Counted from the stretch's first letter, positions 49,413-63,840 are shown. The stretch is 64,000 nucleotides of DNA from Cyanoderma ruficeps (GCA_008694505.1 VZDJ01000116.1:15710781-15774780), one strand, 5' to 3'. The notes: generated by a model not told the origin, from the sequence alone. Numbers and translations are program-made.

Positions 49413-52400
49413 TTACTGAAATGTTGCTTTCATCCTGCGCAGCGTGTCCTGAATTTTTCGAGAATGTTTTTCTGCTGGTATCTGATGGAAGTTGGCACAG
49501 TTGTCAGCTGCCAAGGCAGAAATGTCTGCATCTTTAAAACGAGTTATCCTTTGTCTGAGGTAAGACTGTAGCTTGAAATCTGGTGCATATGTATAAGGAT
49601 TCTCTTGAAAGGCATGAACTTGGCTCACGACTTTTGCAATATTTCTTGTAAGAGAATACGGTAAAAAAGATTAGTTTGTTTTGTTGATGATAAAACAAAA
49701 GCATAAACAAAAAACAAACCTTAAAGGAAATTCAAAGGCATCAAGCATTTTATTTTATTGTATATGTACCTCTACTAACATGTCTAAAGAAATGAAACTA
49801 TTTAAACTGTTAATTGTGATATGCTGGATTAGCTCTCATTATCTCATTAGACAATAGTATAATAACAAATATAGGTGATATACACACAATTAAAATAATT
49901 ACCTAAGTTTAGCCCACTTGTGAGCTCCATTTGTCATTGTGAATCCTCCAGTTTCAAGTTGTTGGACATGCATAGCTAAAACACGGGCTGATGGAATTGT
50001 TGGAAGAGTTTTGAATCTGTCTCCTTCCATCAGACATAAGCTGTCACTTTTTAAAAATACCTAGTTAAAAAATATACATACATTAATCTCACATTAAGCC
50101 TTGGGGAAGGTTTTACAAGTTCTCCATGTACTTAACACTATCTATTTATTTGTCATGAATATTAACTTTTGGTACTGAGGTTGAAGAAAACACTATGAAT
50201 TCATCTTCTGGCAAACTTTTTAAAGCATACAAAAAACCTAACTTTAATCAAAAGTATTTCATACATAATTTCAATTGTTCTAAATCGCAGGCAAAACTGA
50301 ATTTTAAAACCCCACTCTATGTTTCAAAATTGTACAGATCAATAAAAGAATTCCTATAATAAAATAGGCATTTAAGGGTTTTTCAGAACACAATAAGCTG
50401 CAAAGCTTCTGCAGAAATCTTTTAATGCAATGTAACATATCTAATATTTTAGCTTACTTTTGAAATTTTGATTTGCCACATAGGACACATGTTAAAGAAA
50501 TACTGAGATTAAAATTTATGTAAACTCTTGGATTAGGAGTAAAAAGTCTTCAATCAAATTAAACTCCTAATTAAAAGCAATAATTGTGGTTTGGATACTA
50601 CAGAGAGCCCTATTTAAGCAGATCTTGCATCTTCTCTAACCCCAAAGATGTAATTTTGCATTAAGGACTTTATACTATACCTCAACAGCCTTGAGTTCCT
50701 CCATTATCTCAGCTACTTTTGCAGGTAGAATTTTCCAGGCCTTATAATAAAACAGAATATATTTTTGTTTTTCACATTAATGTCTATATTGGAACAAGAT
50801 TATATTAAGCAAAATGGTTAGAGAACAGAGTCCCAAACTTACTGGCAACTGTCGTACAATAAGATTTTCCAAGCCTGCTAGGATTTGCATTGCAGTAGCA
50901 AAATTTCTTTGTTCATAGCAGCATTTTGCTATAAGAAGAAATTTTGATAACAAGCTCACCTGCCGCTGGAAAAAAATTAAGATATATAATATACACATAT
51001 ACATAGTAAATCTACATAATAAAACTAAATGAGAAGGAAGAAGAGGAATTTCCTTTTTCAATTTGTTATTAAAATTGCTGACTGTAATAACATTTTCCTT
51101 CACACACTTTTTCCCTTCCTGTCACTCAGGTGTCCTTGATAGAAGTTTGACCTCTATTCCCCTCAGACAATCCATTTTTTTACATTCTGTTAGGTTTTGA
51201 CACCTGCTACTAAAAGCATCCAAGACACTCCTTGTGACAACAAACCAAATTGTTAACTGCCCACTCCCAGGTGTATTTCAGAATACTTCTTGCAGGTTTG
51301 CTACATAGCAAGTCATAGATAACGACAAATAAATAACTGTTTTGTAGTTAATAGTACAATAAACAATGACAAACCTTAGCTGTGTGACATGTTACAATTT
51401 CAGCAGCAACCCAGGTGCTGATACTGTCTGCGTTTTTTAATAATTGCAGAAGGTACTGGTCTTGTATGCACTTGGACAGAAACAGATTACAGACTTTAAG
51501 TGAAACTGTCTCAGCAGAAACTGTCCTAAGGAAAACACAGAAACAAAAAAGGCAAAAATAATTCTGGCTGATACTGGATTTTTAAAGAAAAGCTTGATTG
51601 TGAAGAAGTGGACTTCTAACAATTTAAAATAATTTTGCATTTTTTGCCATCTTGATTTTAAATTTCATGATGTACATAGTGAGCTTTTTCTTCCTTACAA
51701 GTTAAGTATATCTGATCAAAAAATAAACATATACAGGATACATTTCTGTACATAAAAACACTTTCACCACTCATTAGTGCATAATAAAACCCCAGCCAAT
51801 CTGACACAAAATAACAGCCAGAAACCCAAACTCAACAACTGCAGCCACATAAGAAATTGAGCCTGATATCAAGTGGCACCACACACATCATTTCCCATGA
51901 CTGAGCCCCAAAATCTACATAAACCAGGTGATCTAGCCTTGGCCATTGAACAACCTGTAAAAAAAGAGTTGCTTTAGATGTTCATTCCCTATCCTTAGAA
52001 GCAAAAATCTACCATAGGTAGTGCAATTAACAACTAGTAATTAAAAGTTACCTGAATCCACTGAGTATGTAAGAAGTAGACCATCATAAAAAAAATTAAG
52101 TCTATGTGGTTGGATGAAAACATTAATTACTGATGAGCAAATAATTTAAATAGGTTGGTAACCACTCTAGTAATTATAGGAAAATTCCTGTGTATCTCTG
52201 AATAGCAATAATTCATCTCCCTAACATACTGAAGGAGCACTGGACAGAGAAGCTGTGGAGTCTCCATCCACCTTCAAAACCCAACTGCACACAACCCTGG
52301 GCAGCCTGGTCCAGCTGACCTTGCTTTCAGCAGGGTGCTCAGACTATATATCTTGAGAGGTCCCTTCCAACCTCAGCTATTCTCTAAGTCTATAAATGTC

Positions 52401-53379
52401 TGAGATTTCATACACATACACACATTCATGACCAAGGATCTACTTCAGAATCCATGACGTTTTTTCCCTGCCAAAAATGAAACCTTTCAAGCAACCCTCA
52501 ACACAAGTTCTTAGAAATATTTTGGCCTCAACTCCCTTCAGATTTCAAAGAAATCACCTGGCAAATGTGGCCTTCCACATACATGCAAGTCCATAGGTAC
52601 ATACCCATATCCATGTATGAAATCTGCAGAAATTAAATAACCCATATAAATAGGCTACCTAGGCTGTAAAACAAATACTAAATATTTAAATTGCTTCTCT
52701 GGTTCTGGCTGTATTAAAAGTGTAACACTTAAAGTTATTGTGCATCAACAGAATTGAAGAGTATTTAAAACAAGCAACTTACTTTGGCACAGCGACACAT
52801 TTGTCTTTAACACCAAGAGCTCTGGAATTTAGGAAGTGTACTGGATGACATTTATTAAACACTTCCTAAACAAAAAAAAAGAGCAAGATATATCTGCTGT
52901 TAGTTCTAACAGTTCTTTTAAAATGCTTAAAATGACAGAGTATGTCCTCCTCCCACCCCACCTGCATGAGTTATGAGAGAGATCATAGCCTAAGAATAGC
53001 ATTAGATATTCTAAATTTCACTGTAGAGATTTCAAGAGAAAAGTTTCAATTCAAAGTCTTATAAAATAGTATGAAATAAGCTTGAAAAAGGGTTGGGAAA
53101 TGGTAAAGAAAGAAGAGAGTAAGAAGATAGATATTATTTGTACTTCCAAATAGACCTTAGTACCTGTTGCAGTAGCGTCAGCTGCCAACAGAGCTGTTGG
53201 GCACTGCACTCCATCAAGAGAACTGGCCCCACTTCATCTGCCCTAGCTAAGGAGACTGAAGACTCTTCTGTGAAACTGCTACAGCAGGGCTTTGGCAAAA
53301 CTGCTGAGCCTGTGTGCAGCCACTCTCTCTGATATTGTGCAATTGGTCCCATACCTTTGGATAGTTTCCAGTAGAAGTT
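49413..53379 (-). CDS. KNDC1: KNDC1 CDC25/RasGEF catalytic exons
   Basis: Seven exons carry the exchange domain. Recognisable blocks are QLCWQLTLLQQEVFNKCHPV (start), STWVAAEIVTC, LLSKFLLIAKCCYEQRNFAT, ILAGLENLIVRQLPAWKILP and NIAKVVSQVHAFQENPYTYA. Junctions fall at QQ|EVF, HTAK|RQV, RQLP|AWK, AVE|VFL and KL(R)|NIA. The block that in most RasGEFs holds the PxVPFLG motif reads FKTLPTIPSARVLAMHVQQL here, so that loop is atypical. Confidence 0.9.
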
Positions 53380-56300
53380 CTGTAGAAAAAATAAATGTAG
53401 GATTACAACTTCTCTTAAAACAAACACTCAGCCTCCCCTTGATGTAACTTTCAAGAATGTTGTAAAGAGAAACACCTTTGTGCATGCAAAACTCTTCAGT
53501 TCATCTTCAAGGTTAGCCCAGAACAAATTGGTTTATTCAACACTGCTATTTTAAGTTAATATAATATGCACAGTGGATGAGTCTAAGCAGGAGGCTGCCG
53601 GATCTCAATCAACAATCAGTATTTAAAACAAACCTCTGTGTATTCAAGCTTGCTGCCATAAAATATTTTACTTCTCCTTTTTGCTTAGAATCAAGCATCT
53701 CTTTCCAAGAAATACTTGGTTTTTTCATTCTTTTCCCTTCTTCCATTTTCCATTATCATTATTGTGCAGTAACAGTAAAAAAAGTCCACGTTCCTCTATT
53801 TTGTTTGCCCTTTCTTGGCTGAATCCCCAATATATCCATGGAATTGTGAACCTTTATCACGAGGCTGATGTTTAATGCAGGTTGCACATTAATGATACAT
53901 TTGACTTCCACACGTTATTTTGGACACTCTCTAAAGAGATCTGTTTTTGGGAAAAGCTTGCAGTATGTTCTGGTTTCTGGGGCTGTAGAACACAATCAAA
54001 TAGTAAATACAGACAAAAGTTCAGACAAGTTCTTGCTACAAGCTTTGAAGTTCTAGCAGGGAACCTCGTAGCTCCTGCTGTTTTCTTGTATTTATAGTCT
54101 TACAAAGATGCCTAATAAAAAGCATTAATGGTTGACAAGGGGGCAAAAGGTTCCAAATAACTATGAGTCACCTGCAAGTGTCAAGAATGAAGAGTTCGAC
54201 TCTCAAAATTTTTGATTATCTGATCTGTGATTACTGAAACAGCCGTCAGGAGTTAAGATCATCATCACGGTTGCAGAACTGTCTGGATCTTAGATACTTT
54301 CAAAAGAAAATTTAAAATGCAGGTACATAATCCTTACTAATAGTTCTGGACTCTAAGTTGGACACCTCTGTTTTTGTCAAAACATAATATATGGAAATGT
54401 GCTCCATACACTGCAGTCTGAAGAAAACACACACCTTTCTGGAAACATCTTCTGAGAGCTTTTTACATAGGGAATGTAATGTTTTTCTTCCCTCCTCACT
54501 TTCCTCTTCACATTTGCCCACACCAGAGCACAGATCAGCACTGCCACTTTTCCTGGCAGAGGCGTCCTCGAGCAGTGACAACAAGCGTTCCCCGTAGCCA
54601 TTTAATGAAGCAACCTGGGGAGGCAAAATAGGCTAACAGAACACACAGCTCAACTTCCCAGAAATTATAAGCAAGGTACAATCCAGCTGTAAGATTCTTA
54701 CCTGCCCTAAACCAGACATACTCAACACAGCTGTCAAATATAACATTATTTTTCTTTTATTAACTTTAATTATACTTAGAGCAAGTTTTTGTAATAACTA
54801 TGTTTCATACCTCATAACTGACTTCATTTTTTTTTTCTTAAAGGATCCACTGATATTCTGAATTACCTTGGAAGAAATAAATTCTTTTAGGGTACCCAGA
54901 AGATCAGTATTTGTTGCAAAGTCTACACTGTAACAGTCTTCAATCCATGCCTGCAGGATGTAGAAACTGCGGTTACATATTTTGGTAAGGGATGTAGAAG
55001 GATCCAGGCTTGCACTGGTGAGAAGAAGAAGAAACTTATTATGCCAAAATTGATATCAAATTCCAATTTAAAAATAAGCATTGACAAAATCCGCAAGTTT
55101 TATTTGGTATTTAATGTAGTATCTTAAATTCCTAAATTTAAGAATTTAGAGAAATTTCATGTCTCTAGAATCCAGGGCTCTATGGAAACAAAGCTGAGGT
55201 TGTAATTACTACCCATTAGTGGATAACTGGTAAAAGTGAGAAGCAGAACTGAGAAGTAAGCCCATTGTCAGATGCAACTCTTGCTCTCATTTTGCTCTCA
55301 CTTGATAAGAGAGTCTTACAAAAACCAACATAGAAATTCATTTTAATTAAGTAGGACATCTGAGAAACAGCTATTTGTTATTGGGAGCAACCTCAGTTGT
55401 GGTTTGATAATCTTCTTCATGGGAATTTACTGTACCTGGATAAAGTGCTGCTGATTCTATCAAGAAGAAACTGCAAAAATTCTTCTTGTGTGCAGAAATA
55501 GCGAAATGTGTAAAGAAACTGCTGTACATAACCTTCTAAAAAGGCATTTCTGTAAAGCACAAGAAAAACTTCAGACAAGCCAGAACATATCTTCAACTTG
55601 CATTTGAGTACAGCAACAGCAAAAAAGTCCTCAAAATATCAAGAATAGGCATTTTAGATTCTCAAGCTCTTCATAAAACCTTGGTTCTTTTAAAAATTAT
55701 TTTAACACATCAAGTACTGTGATTACCAACCCTGAAAGCATAATTTGTTTTATAAAGAGTTTCTCTACTTTCAATTTTGTGAATAACCACATTGACATTT
55801 CTATTATTAAGGCAAGTATGGAAGAACGTATTACATTTTCTTTTTTTTTTCTATCATCTAACTTGATGCTGCTTTAAAACATTTTTATTATAATAACGGC
55901 ATAAGAAGTAGATACATTAAGCAAGAAAATATTCCCTGTAGCTCTAATTAGAGGAGTAGTTACTTTAACAACAGAATGCAATTATTATACACACATTAAA
56001 AATGAGGGCATTTTATTTTTTTTATATACACACACTCTCAAGGTCTTAACACAAGTTAATTGTCTTTTCTCCCTATTGGCTTACAGCTAATAATGACAGT
56101 TTGGGTTTGATGAATGTGGGAAGTCCAATTCCAAAGCATTTTCTTTACTTTATGCAAAATATTAACCACCAGGAAAAGCAGCAGTCAGTGTAAGTAACTG
56201 GGTCTCAGAGTCAGGGTGAACTGGGAGAAGCAGCTGGGAGGAAGTTCCTCCCTCTGCAGTGGCACAAGTCTGATGGAGCCTCTGGCAATTTCTATCCTTC

Positions 56301-59300
56301 ACACTATGACAGCACAGGTACCTCGAAACAACACCGCCCTCACTGGAGTTCAAGGACACCTCTGTCCCCATTTAAATCCTGAGACATGCCTGCATCTTGA
56401 TCAGTGCAAGGACTGATTATTGGGGCTATAATCTGTAGAACTAAACCTAAACATTTTCATATCCAGACCTGATTAATAAGAATTACCAATTTATATGATT
56501 ATATGAAGAATTGTCATACTGCTGGCAGTAACATAAAGTCTTGATTCCATGGCAACTATCAGAGCAAACCTCAAATAAGCAAAAGATTAAAAAAGTTTAA
56601 AGTTGCTAGTTTTTTAATTTATTATCAAATTCTTTTAATGAAAGCCAGCTGAAGTTTTGACATTTTCATCTCCACTTCTGTAAATGAATGTTCTAAGAAA
56701 TAACACAAACTTGATAGAAGAGAGGAGAATTTATTAAATGTTGAGTAACTAGGATTTATCACAGAGACAAGTTTTTCCTTATTTAGCAACTGTGCTTCAA
56801 CCCACTCCCAATTTATTGTAAAATATACTATACCTAGAATATAAATAAGCCATTAAACCAAGTGGTGTACCAGCCTGCAGAACTCTCACTCCATTTTGAT
56901 TGTTGCACTGGTGTTTCTCTGTGTTATAGTAAAGGAGCAATGATGATTCGTCCACAGGTGCCACGTCCATGGTGTCAGCTTCCCCACTGTGAATGACTGT
57001 GGGCAGCACACAGGATTCCACACCCCACTGCTCTGCATACATCATCTGCTCAAAGAAGCAAGGCCATGATAAAACAAGAAGTTAAAGAGGGAAATTCACA
57101 CAAAATGCAATCAATTTAAAGACAAATTGCATTTCATACAATTGATTTTTTTTCTTTTTTAAATAACACTAGTAGCAATTACCTTTAATAATTCTCTTGG
57201 ATCTTACTTAATTTGGCAGTTTGACACAAAGCATTTCACATTTCATATAGTGATCTGAGTGTCCGGCTACACTGATGCAGTAATGAAATGACAAATGAAG
57301 CACAAGTGAAATAAAGTCTGACTTGCCTGCACATATTTCTTTACCAGTTCAAGAAACTGCACTTTTGATTTCATCTCCTGTAGCTGTCCTCTCAGTTTGG
57401 GCAACATAGATTTAGTTTCAGGACCTTTAGATTTAAAATACATGGCATAAAAACATCAATGATTCAGATTTACAGAAAAGGCCCTTAAAAGTACCACGCC
57501 ACCATTTTCCTACTGGTAAGTTGCTGTAATCTTACCTTTGCTTCTTCTTTCTTTCTGCAATAGTTTCTGGTAAAACTTTATGGTCTTTCTGTAATTTTTT
57601 GTCTCCATCATTAGCAATTGTTCTAGTTCCTATTTAAAAAGAAATAGGATTCTGATCAGAATTGTAAGTGGAAGATGGTTCTAGTAAGGAAGTGAAGTTT
57701 TGGAAGAGAATTATTTTTTATGAAGAAAAAAGAACATCCAAACAGACGAGGCTATGATATTAACAATGAAAAACTACCTTTCACATCTGTGTTTACAGGC
57801 AGGATACAGCAGGAGTTACCTGTTCCCAGAAAAGCATTAGTGATTAGAATAGTCACAATTCTACAACTTAAGAAGTGGAGGAGGTTTGTGCATGATGAGA
57901 GTGTGTGGAAGTTTGTCTGAATCTGTTCACACAAATATGCCTTTAGTTATATTTGCACTTATCTGGTTGTTTTCAAGAGTATTTTTAAAACTTACAATCA
58001 GAAGTCATCATCCAGAATTAAAATTTCCATGTTCTGAATTTAGTGCAGGTCCCAGAAACACTTTTAACAGCTGACCTATATTTGCAGCAAGAACTGAAAG
58101 TCTGACTGAAATCAATGGCTTCCAAACAAGTATAATTACATGCTATTATACAACCAGGTCAGAAGATAGACAAGTGAGCTGCTCTAGAAATAAAGGACAT
58201 ATAGATTTCAAAGTTCAGCTTTCATATTTTCCATTTATTTATTTCACAAAATTGAAAAAATTAAACTAAATTTCGATAGTATTATGTAACTTAAGCAATG
58301 TATAGAAATGAAAGTATATTAGGCCCCTCAAAATATATCAATTTAAAGTAAACATTTACATTTATAATTGTTTGCATATCAAAAGTTTCATTATTTTACC
58401 AGCCAGTAAAAATGGGCCATCCACTTTGGGTTCAGCTTCTGATTTATTAAGAAACAACAAACATGCTGTATGCTGTGCTTTATAAAAGTGGTGACTTTTG
58501 CACTTGGGTCCTAAGTTAACTACCAGTGACCCAGTTACACAAAACAGCATTTTAAATGCAGTAAGTTCATGGAATGTAGCAGACAACTCCCACAAGCAGA
58601 GTGATCAGAAAACACACAGCTCAGAGCTAACATATCAAACAACAGATTGGTAAATAGGTTAGCTTTAATGGGATGGACTTGCTAGAAATTAATTTGAGCT
58701 TAAGAAAAAGCTGTCACTGTTTTTCAGAAAAGCTCAAAAGGTTTAACAACATAGTTCATTAGCATTGAGCCACAAAAACCCTCTGGATTTTATAGAGATG
58801 TACTCCTACAGAGGCATTACACAGAGAACAGGGAAAGCACAGGAAAGCTATTATCCAGACTCTAATTGGAAGCTGCTTGCTTTAACTTCAAGGTCTGCTT
58901 TTGCTTCATCAATTAAAGCAAAATCAAGGTGATTAAGAGACTATGTAAACAGAAAGGGAATCAGAAGGAGTGACCATTTGGAATCTGGTGGACAAAGTGG
59001 TTTGCCCCCTAAAAAATCTGGAGTGAGTAGCAAAAGGTCAGAGGCAAATTCCCTGTCTATTCCACAACATTTTCCAATTCAGGTAGGTCTAGAGTATAAA
59101 AACTTTTGCTGAAGCTCTGTGCCTGTGATGTGCTCCAGTCACAGTCATTCTTAGCTCTTTTCTATAGTACCACCACCATGGGGTGGGTGCAAAGGGCAGA
59201 CAGAGCTTTCCCAGCCAGCTTTAAGCACAGAAGATGGGTTGTAGATAGGTGATTGCACTTTTATGTCAGAGCTCTTTATTTTGGAATACTACACCTCTAC

Positions 59301-62300
59301 TGGTCTATCAGTAAGACATGATAAACCTTGAGGATTTTAGACTGCTTAAGAGTCAATATTTAAAAGAGGAAATGGTATTTTGACTCACTATAACAGAACA
59401 AATTTTATCACACTTTTAACCAGCAAGATGTATCTTAATGATTTAAAATCATTACTCACCACTTTTTTAGCATCTATATTTTGTGACTCACTTGATTTCT
59501 GCTTTCCAAGGTTTTTCAAGTAACTATGAACTTCTGAATCAAAACATTCAGCTCCATAAAATGCACTGCTCCAACCAGGACTACAGCCACAAAAGTCAGG
59601 TAGATTGGGAGATGCCAGGTAGCTCCTTCCAGTTATTTTTATCATGGCCTGTTCCTCTGAACTTGTATTTTCTTCTGCAAAACCCGGACTACAGCCATTG
59701 TTCTGCAAATATTCTTGCTCTTTTGCTGTGGGGATTGTACTCTGCAGAGTCAATTCTTCTTTGATATTATCCAAAGGTGACTCCTCAAAATCCATTTCAA
59801 CTAATGATGTTTTTATCATGGGCTCAGCCTTCACATCAAAGTTTGCGTCCCCTTTTCCTAATGAAGGTGTGTGGGGGAAAAGAAATAATGGTCATATGCT
59901 GTAATGTATGCTTTGTTGAACTTAAACATGACACATACAGAACACTATTACGAGACTACCTATGTGCTCTAACAGTGCATTTAGATCCTTATTGTGACTT
60001 TACCTTTTTTCCTCAACTACACATTGTAAAATGATAAAGGTTAAAAACATTTTGGAACTATTAAGCAATAGTCAAACAATACATTTCTGAAAAGTACAAA
60101 ATATTTTCCATGCATATGCAACAAGCATTTAAACAACTCAGAGAAACTTTAAAACAGAAGTTCAGTATGTCAGACCTAAGCACACATTAGTAAAATGCTT
60201 AGCTTTTGAGGTTTTTTCCATCCATAAGTCTTGAAGCTTTTATTCCACGCAGAGAGGGCAAGAATACTTGACATAGCCAATAGAAGTTAAACTTTCTACT
60301 CCTACAGGACTCAATCCCTTGAGTTATGATGGGACTTTTTTGCGGTTGTAACAACTACTACCAACCTTCAGGGACTGAGGCGACAGTCAAAGGTTGGTAT
60401 AATGCTGACAGGAGCATTCATACCTGCCAGAAGTCTTCCTTTTCACTTGAGCAACTCTCCAGGGCTTAGATATGCCACCTTGGAGTCAAACAAACCTAAA
60501 TTCCTGGTGCAAAGAAATCACACACTCCACGGGAAAGTCTAGCTCTACATTTGCAATCATTCTGAGCCAAAAATGGAAAACTGTAATATTGAACAACACC
60601 AGTCAAGTGAAAAATTAAAAAATTATGTTTTGCTATAAAAATGAAGAATATAAGTGCATAAGCCCTTCTTTAAAGCACACACATTTTCACTTTGCTCAAA
60701 ACAGAGAAATAACCAAGTTTAAATGCTGAAATTTGGATGAACTATCTTGAAAAAAACCTCACACAAGTAAGGCAGCAACCAAATAGAAGCTGTCCATCAA
60801 TGCACCAAGCCTAGAAAAGGTAAATGGTTGTGTTAGAATATTAGGATTCACCAGTCCCAGCTCAGTTTTGAGTTCAGTTACTGAAAGACAGATATTTTGT
60901 AAACTTTCAATCACAAAGGGTGTCAGGAGAAATGTAAAACCCAAAGTGAAGAAGTAATAGAGTAGACACAAGAATATCTACTCATACACAAGAAAACCAC
61001 ATACTGCTGTTAGCATCTTTAGGGTTTTCAATGGAGACATCTGTTTAAGTAAAAATAGGTAAAAGTAAATGACATCCCACAAAATAACATTGGGTAAGCC
61101 TCATATAATAGACATTTCTGTCCTTAAGGCATTGATAATGTTCAGATTCAGTGAAAATGTCTGTTAAGAAGAGTGCTTTCCTGAAGACACAGACAAAGTG
61201 TCTCAAAGCTTCTGTCATTGAAAGATTCCCAGCACACACAAAGATCTAGAAACATGAAGTCCCTTCTCACCCTCTGTCTCATCACTCCTTGCCAAAAAGC
61301 TTTCAGACTTCTTCATATCTTGGAATACATTGTCGCATTTTGCTTCATCTGCCTCAGTTATGCTGAAAATACAAGGAGACTAGGAAAAATTAATATTTCG
61401 TATATTTTTTTATATTTACATCAGTAAAAGGAGATCTTACAAGTGACTATCATGCACATAAAGGGCTTCATAGCATTTATCTAATTCCTAAAGTTTTCAT
61501 GTTCAGCCTCAGTTGTTATTTTATGAGAAAAAAAAATGCAAATGGCTATTCAAGCACAATAAGATAGAGATTTTCCTGTACAGCATTTGGCAAAACTCCA
61601 ACAGAAGTATCAGAGCACACACAAACACAAGGCCTAACTCCAGGCATAACTACAGACTGCAAGTTACTTTAGTGGGGTTTTCATCAAGGATTCAGCCTCT
61701 AGATAAAACTGACTCTAAGTCATGCCTAGTTAGAATCGTAATCTTAAGTAAAAGAAGCTAACACATGAAAAATCTGCTATAGTCTTTGTCAAACCGATGT
61801 TAAGTAAGCAGCATCTGAGAGATATTTTAAGACAGGCCTTGCATGTGATGTAAAAGTTAGACCCGTATTTTTCTCTGGATAATAAATTATGATCTCTCAC
61901 TGTCAAAAACTACTTTTAACAAAAGTTCATATACAGGATAACCCTCCATACATCTCAGTAATTCAGCTGCAACAGCTCAGGTTTCTCCTACCATATCACT
62001 GAACTTTGGGGAACTAAGGGCCTAACTTCCAACCAATTTCCAGTATCTTCCTAAAAATCCCAACTCAAATAGGCCAGCATATCAAGGTAGGGTATTTGGA
62101 GGTCATAATCTGTTATCTCTGAAATTTGCTGTAAGGAAATTTCAACACTGAAGTTTTTCTAAACTGTATTTACTAAGCTTCTTTGTCAAAACTTCTAATT
62201 TGTAGTTCTCAACCCCTCCCAATTAATTTTGACATAAATTGATTACTTTTATTCAGCCATCCTAAGATGGAGTTACAGAAAAGTGTGGTAGAAAATATTT

Positions 62301-63840
62301 TTGACTGAACCATTAAGCACTATTTGCCATGGAGAAAGCTTTGAAAAACCTCAAACTGTGAAACTAACAGTTTACAGGGAAGAAGTAAGAATACCTGAAG
62401 AGAAAATGTATATTCTTTCCTGCTTCAATGAAGTAGGGATAAAAGCATTAAATTCAACCGTAAGAAGGTCAAAGTTGAAAAACACCTACCATAAATTTGA
62501 AGATCTTTCTCCATTTACTACCTGATAGAGATTTTCCAGTAACTTTTCATCCCAGTAGAGGTCACAAAACTTCTCACAAATTCTATCAGAGAACATACCA
62601 AACTTAATTTCCTTTAAGTTTAAAATGAAGTTACCTTGTTTAAAATAAAAAGAACAGAAACAAATAAAAGAGGGAGAAAAAAATTAATAGCAATGTTTTT
62701 ACAAATCAATGATAATAACATACAGAAGAAAATGCACATACCCATATCAAAAACTTCAGCTCCATTCTCTAAATAACCATCAAATGCAAATTCCTCTTGT
62801 ATAAGATGAATCACTTCCTGTAGTAAAGTGTCACTTGTGTTCTGATGGGGCAGGACTTCATCGTCACAGAAATTGTAACTGTCTTTATCCACTGAAGTAC
62901 ATGGTGTGTGTTCTTGTTCAGTGAAAAAAACATCTGTGCTGGTTGCACACTCAGTTTCTTGGCAGTTGGTTTGAATAATTGAGCTACTTGTACCAAACTG
63001 GTTCTCTACATTAGTAGTCTCATGACTTTGCACGTTGCAAAGGGAGGCGTCATTTTCTGCTTGCAGGCTCATTTTATAACTTGCAATAGTACTTGAAAGC
63101 AGCACTGGCAAACTGTGACAGCAATCATAAGCAATTCTTGAGCGAAGAGGCTTATTTGGTATTTGCTCTGATACAGCCAAGTGTACTGGTACAAATGTCA
63201 GAACTCTTTTCTCTGAGTCCTGTTTGAGAATGATGTTATTTATATGAAGAAAATTAGGAGATGTAGGACAAGCTAAAGAGCTGGAGGGATCTTCAGATAA
63301 AATGCTCTTCTCTTGTAGAATATGTGAGGATTCAGATGGTGGTGGTAATGTAACTGGAGAAGTAAATGTATTGCCTGAGTTTTGCTCTTCTGAAGACATT
63401 TGGAATGAGTGGCTTGGAACTTGCAAATCACATTTATGTGTTTCAGGCACAGTTTCAACACCACTTGTATGCTCAATACCACAGCTTTTGGAGTCTTCTA
63501 TATATCCTGATTTGTTCTGGTTCATATATTCTTCTTTCCTTGCCTCTTTCTTGAATTGGTCAGACACTGGTGTGTGAACCTCTCTGAAAAAAAATCAAAG
63601 ATTTTTTAAAGGAAAATTCAAATAGATTTAACAATGAAATTTAAGTTTTAATTTACTCTGTTTTAGGATATACTAACTTTGTTATATTTGCATCTTGTTG
63701 CAAAATAATAGGCGTAAAGTGAGTTGCAGGAGAGGTGAATGCAACAGGTAATGTTGCTTTCTCACAATTTAGTGAAATCTGGCATGGTACTGGTCCTTTA
63801 ACTGCTACAAGTTTACTTTCACTGGTAAAAGGCACGAATC
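49413..63840 (-). CDS. KNDC1: KNDC1 (very-KIND Ras exchange factor), C-terminal 18 coding exons, 5' part outside window
   Basis: Coding exons, 5' to 3': 63678-63840, 62742-63583, 62490-62634, 61271-61362, 59460-59857, 57536-57629, 57327-57424, 56834-57045, 55436-55549, 54867-55014, 54435-54614, 53164-53379, 52783-52865, 51375-51525, 50843-50965, 50681-50740, 49903-50060, 49413-49644 (stop TAA). All junctions agree in phase and give 1168 residues. The last part is a RasGEF_N plus CDC25 exchange domain ending SRKIQDTLRRMKATFQ, which I recognise as the KNDC1 C-terminus. KNDC1 carries N-terminal KIND domains (off window), binds MAP2 and restrains dendrite growth as a neuronal Ras GEF. Its position beside VENTX and miR-202 agrees with human synteny. 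The full human protein is about 1.75 kilo-residues, so roughly a third is missing to the right. One intron appears to use a GC donor (57325-57326). Confidence 0.96.
52231..52405 (+). mobile_element. CR1 3'-end fragment in a KNDC1 intron
   Basis: AAGCTGTGGAGTCTCCATCC, CTGGGCAGCCTGGTCCAGC and AGGTCCCTTCCAACCTCAGC are CR1 3' landmarks in forward order, followed by a degenerate ATTCTCTAAGTCTATAA tail. It lies in the intron between exons 52783-52865 and 51375-51525, antisense to the gene. Confidence 0.88.
54867..57045 (-). CDS. KNDC1: KNDC1 RasGEF_N (REM) exons
   Basis: Exons 56834-57045, 55436-55549 and 54867-55014 encode VRVLQAGTPLGLMAYLYSR, then NAFLEGYVQQFLYTFRYFCT and then a segment with ILQAWIEDCY. 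This is the helical REM module that stabilises CDC25-type exchange domains (about residues 655-768 of the visible part). Confidence 0.88.
57864..59459. other. KNDC1 intronic sequence, nothing further seen
   Basis: Part of the intron 57630-59459, the longest of the visible KNDC1 introns. No exon in phase, no repeat recognised. Confidence 0.55.
62742..63583 (-). CDS. KNDC1: KNDC1 large central exon, low-complexity linker
   Basis: This 842-nt exon encodes about 280 residues (from EVHTPVSDQFKK to NGAEVFDMG) rich in Ser, Thr, Glu and Gln, with no folded domain visible. It lies between the KIND region and the exchange domain. The acceptor has a long T tract (TTTTTTTTCAG), and the donor is G|GTATGTG. 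The continuing frame beyond the donor is intron. Confidence 0.9.
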
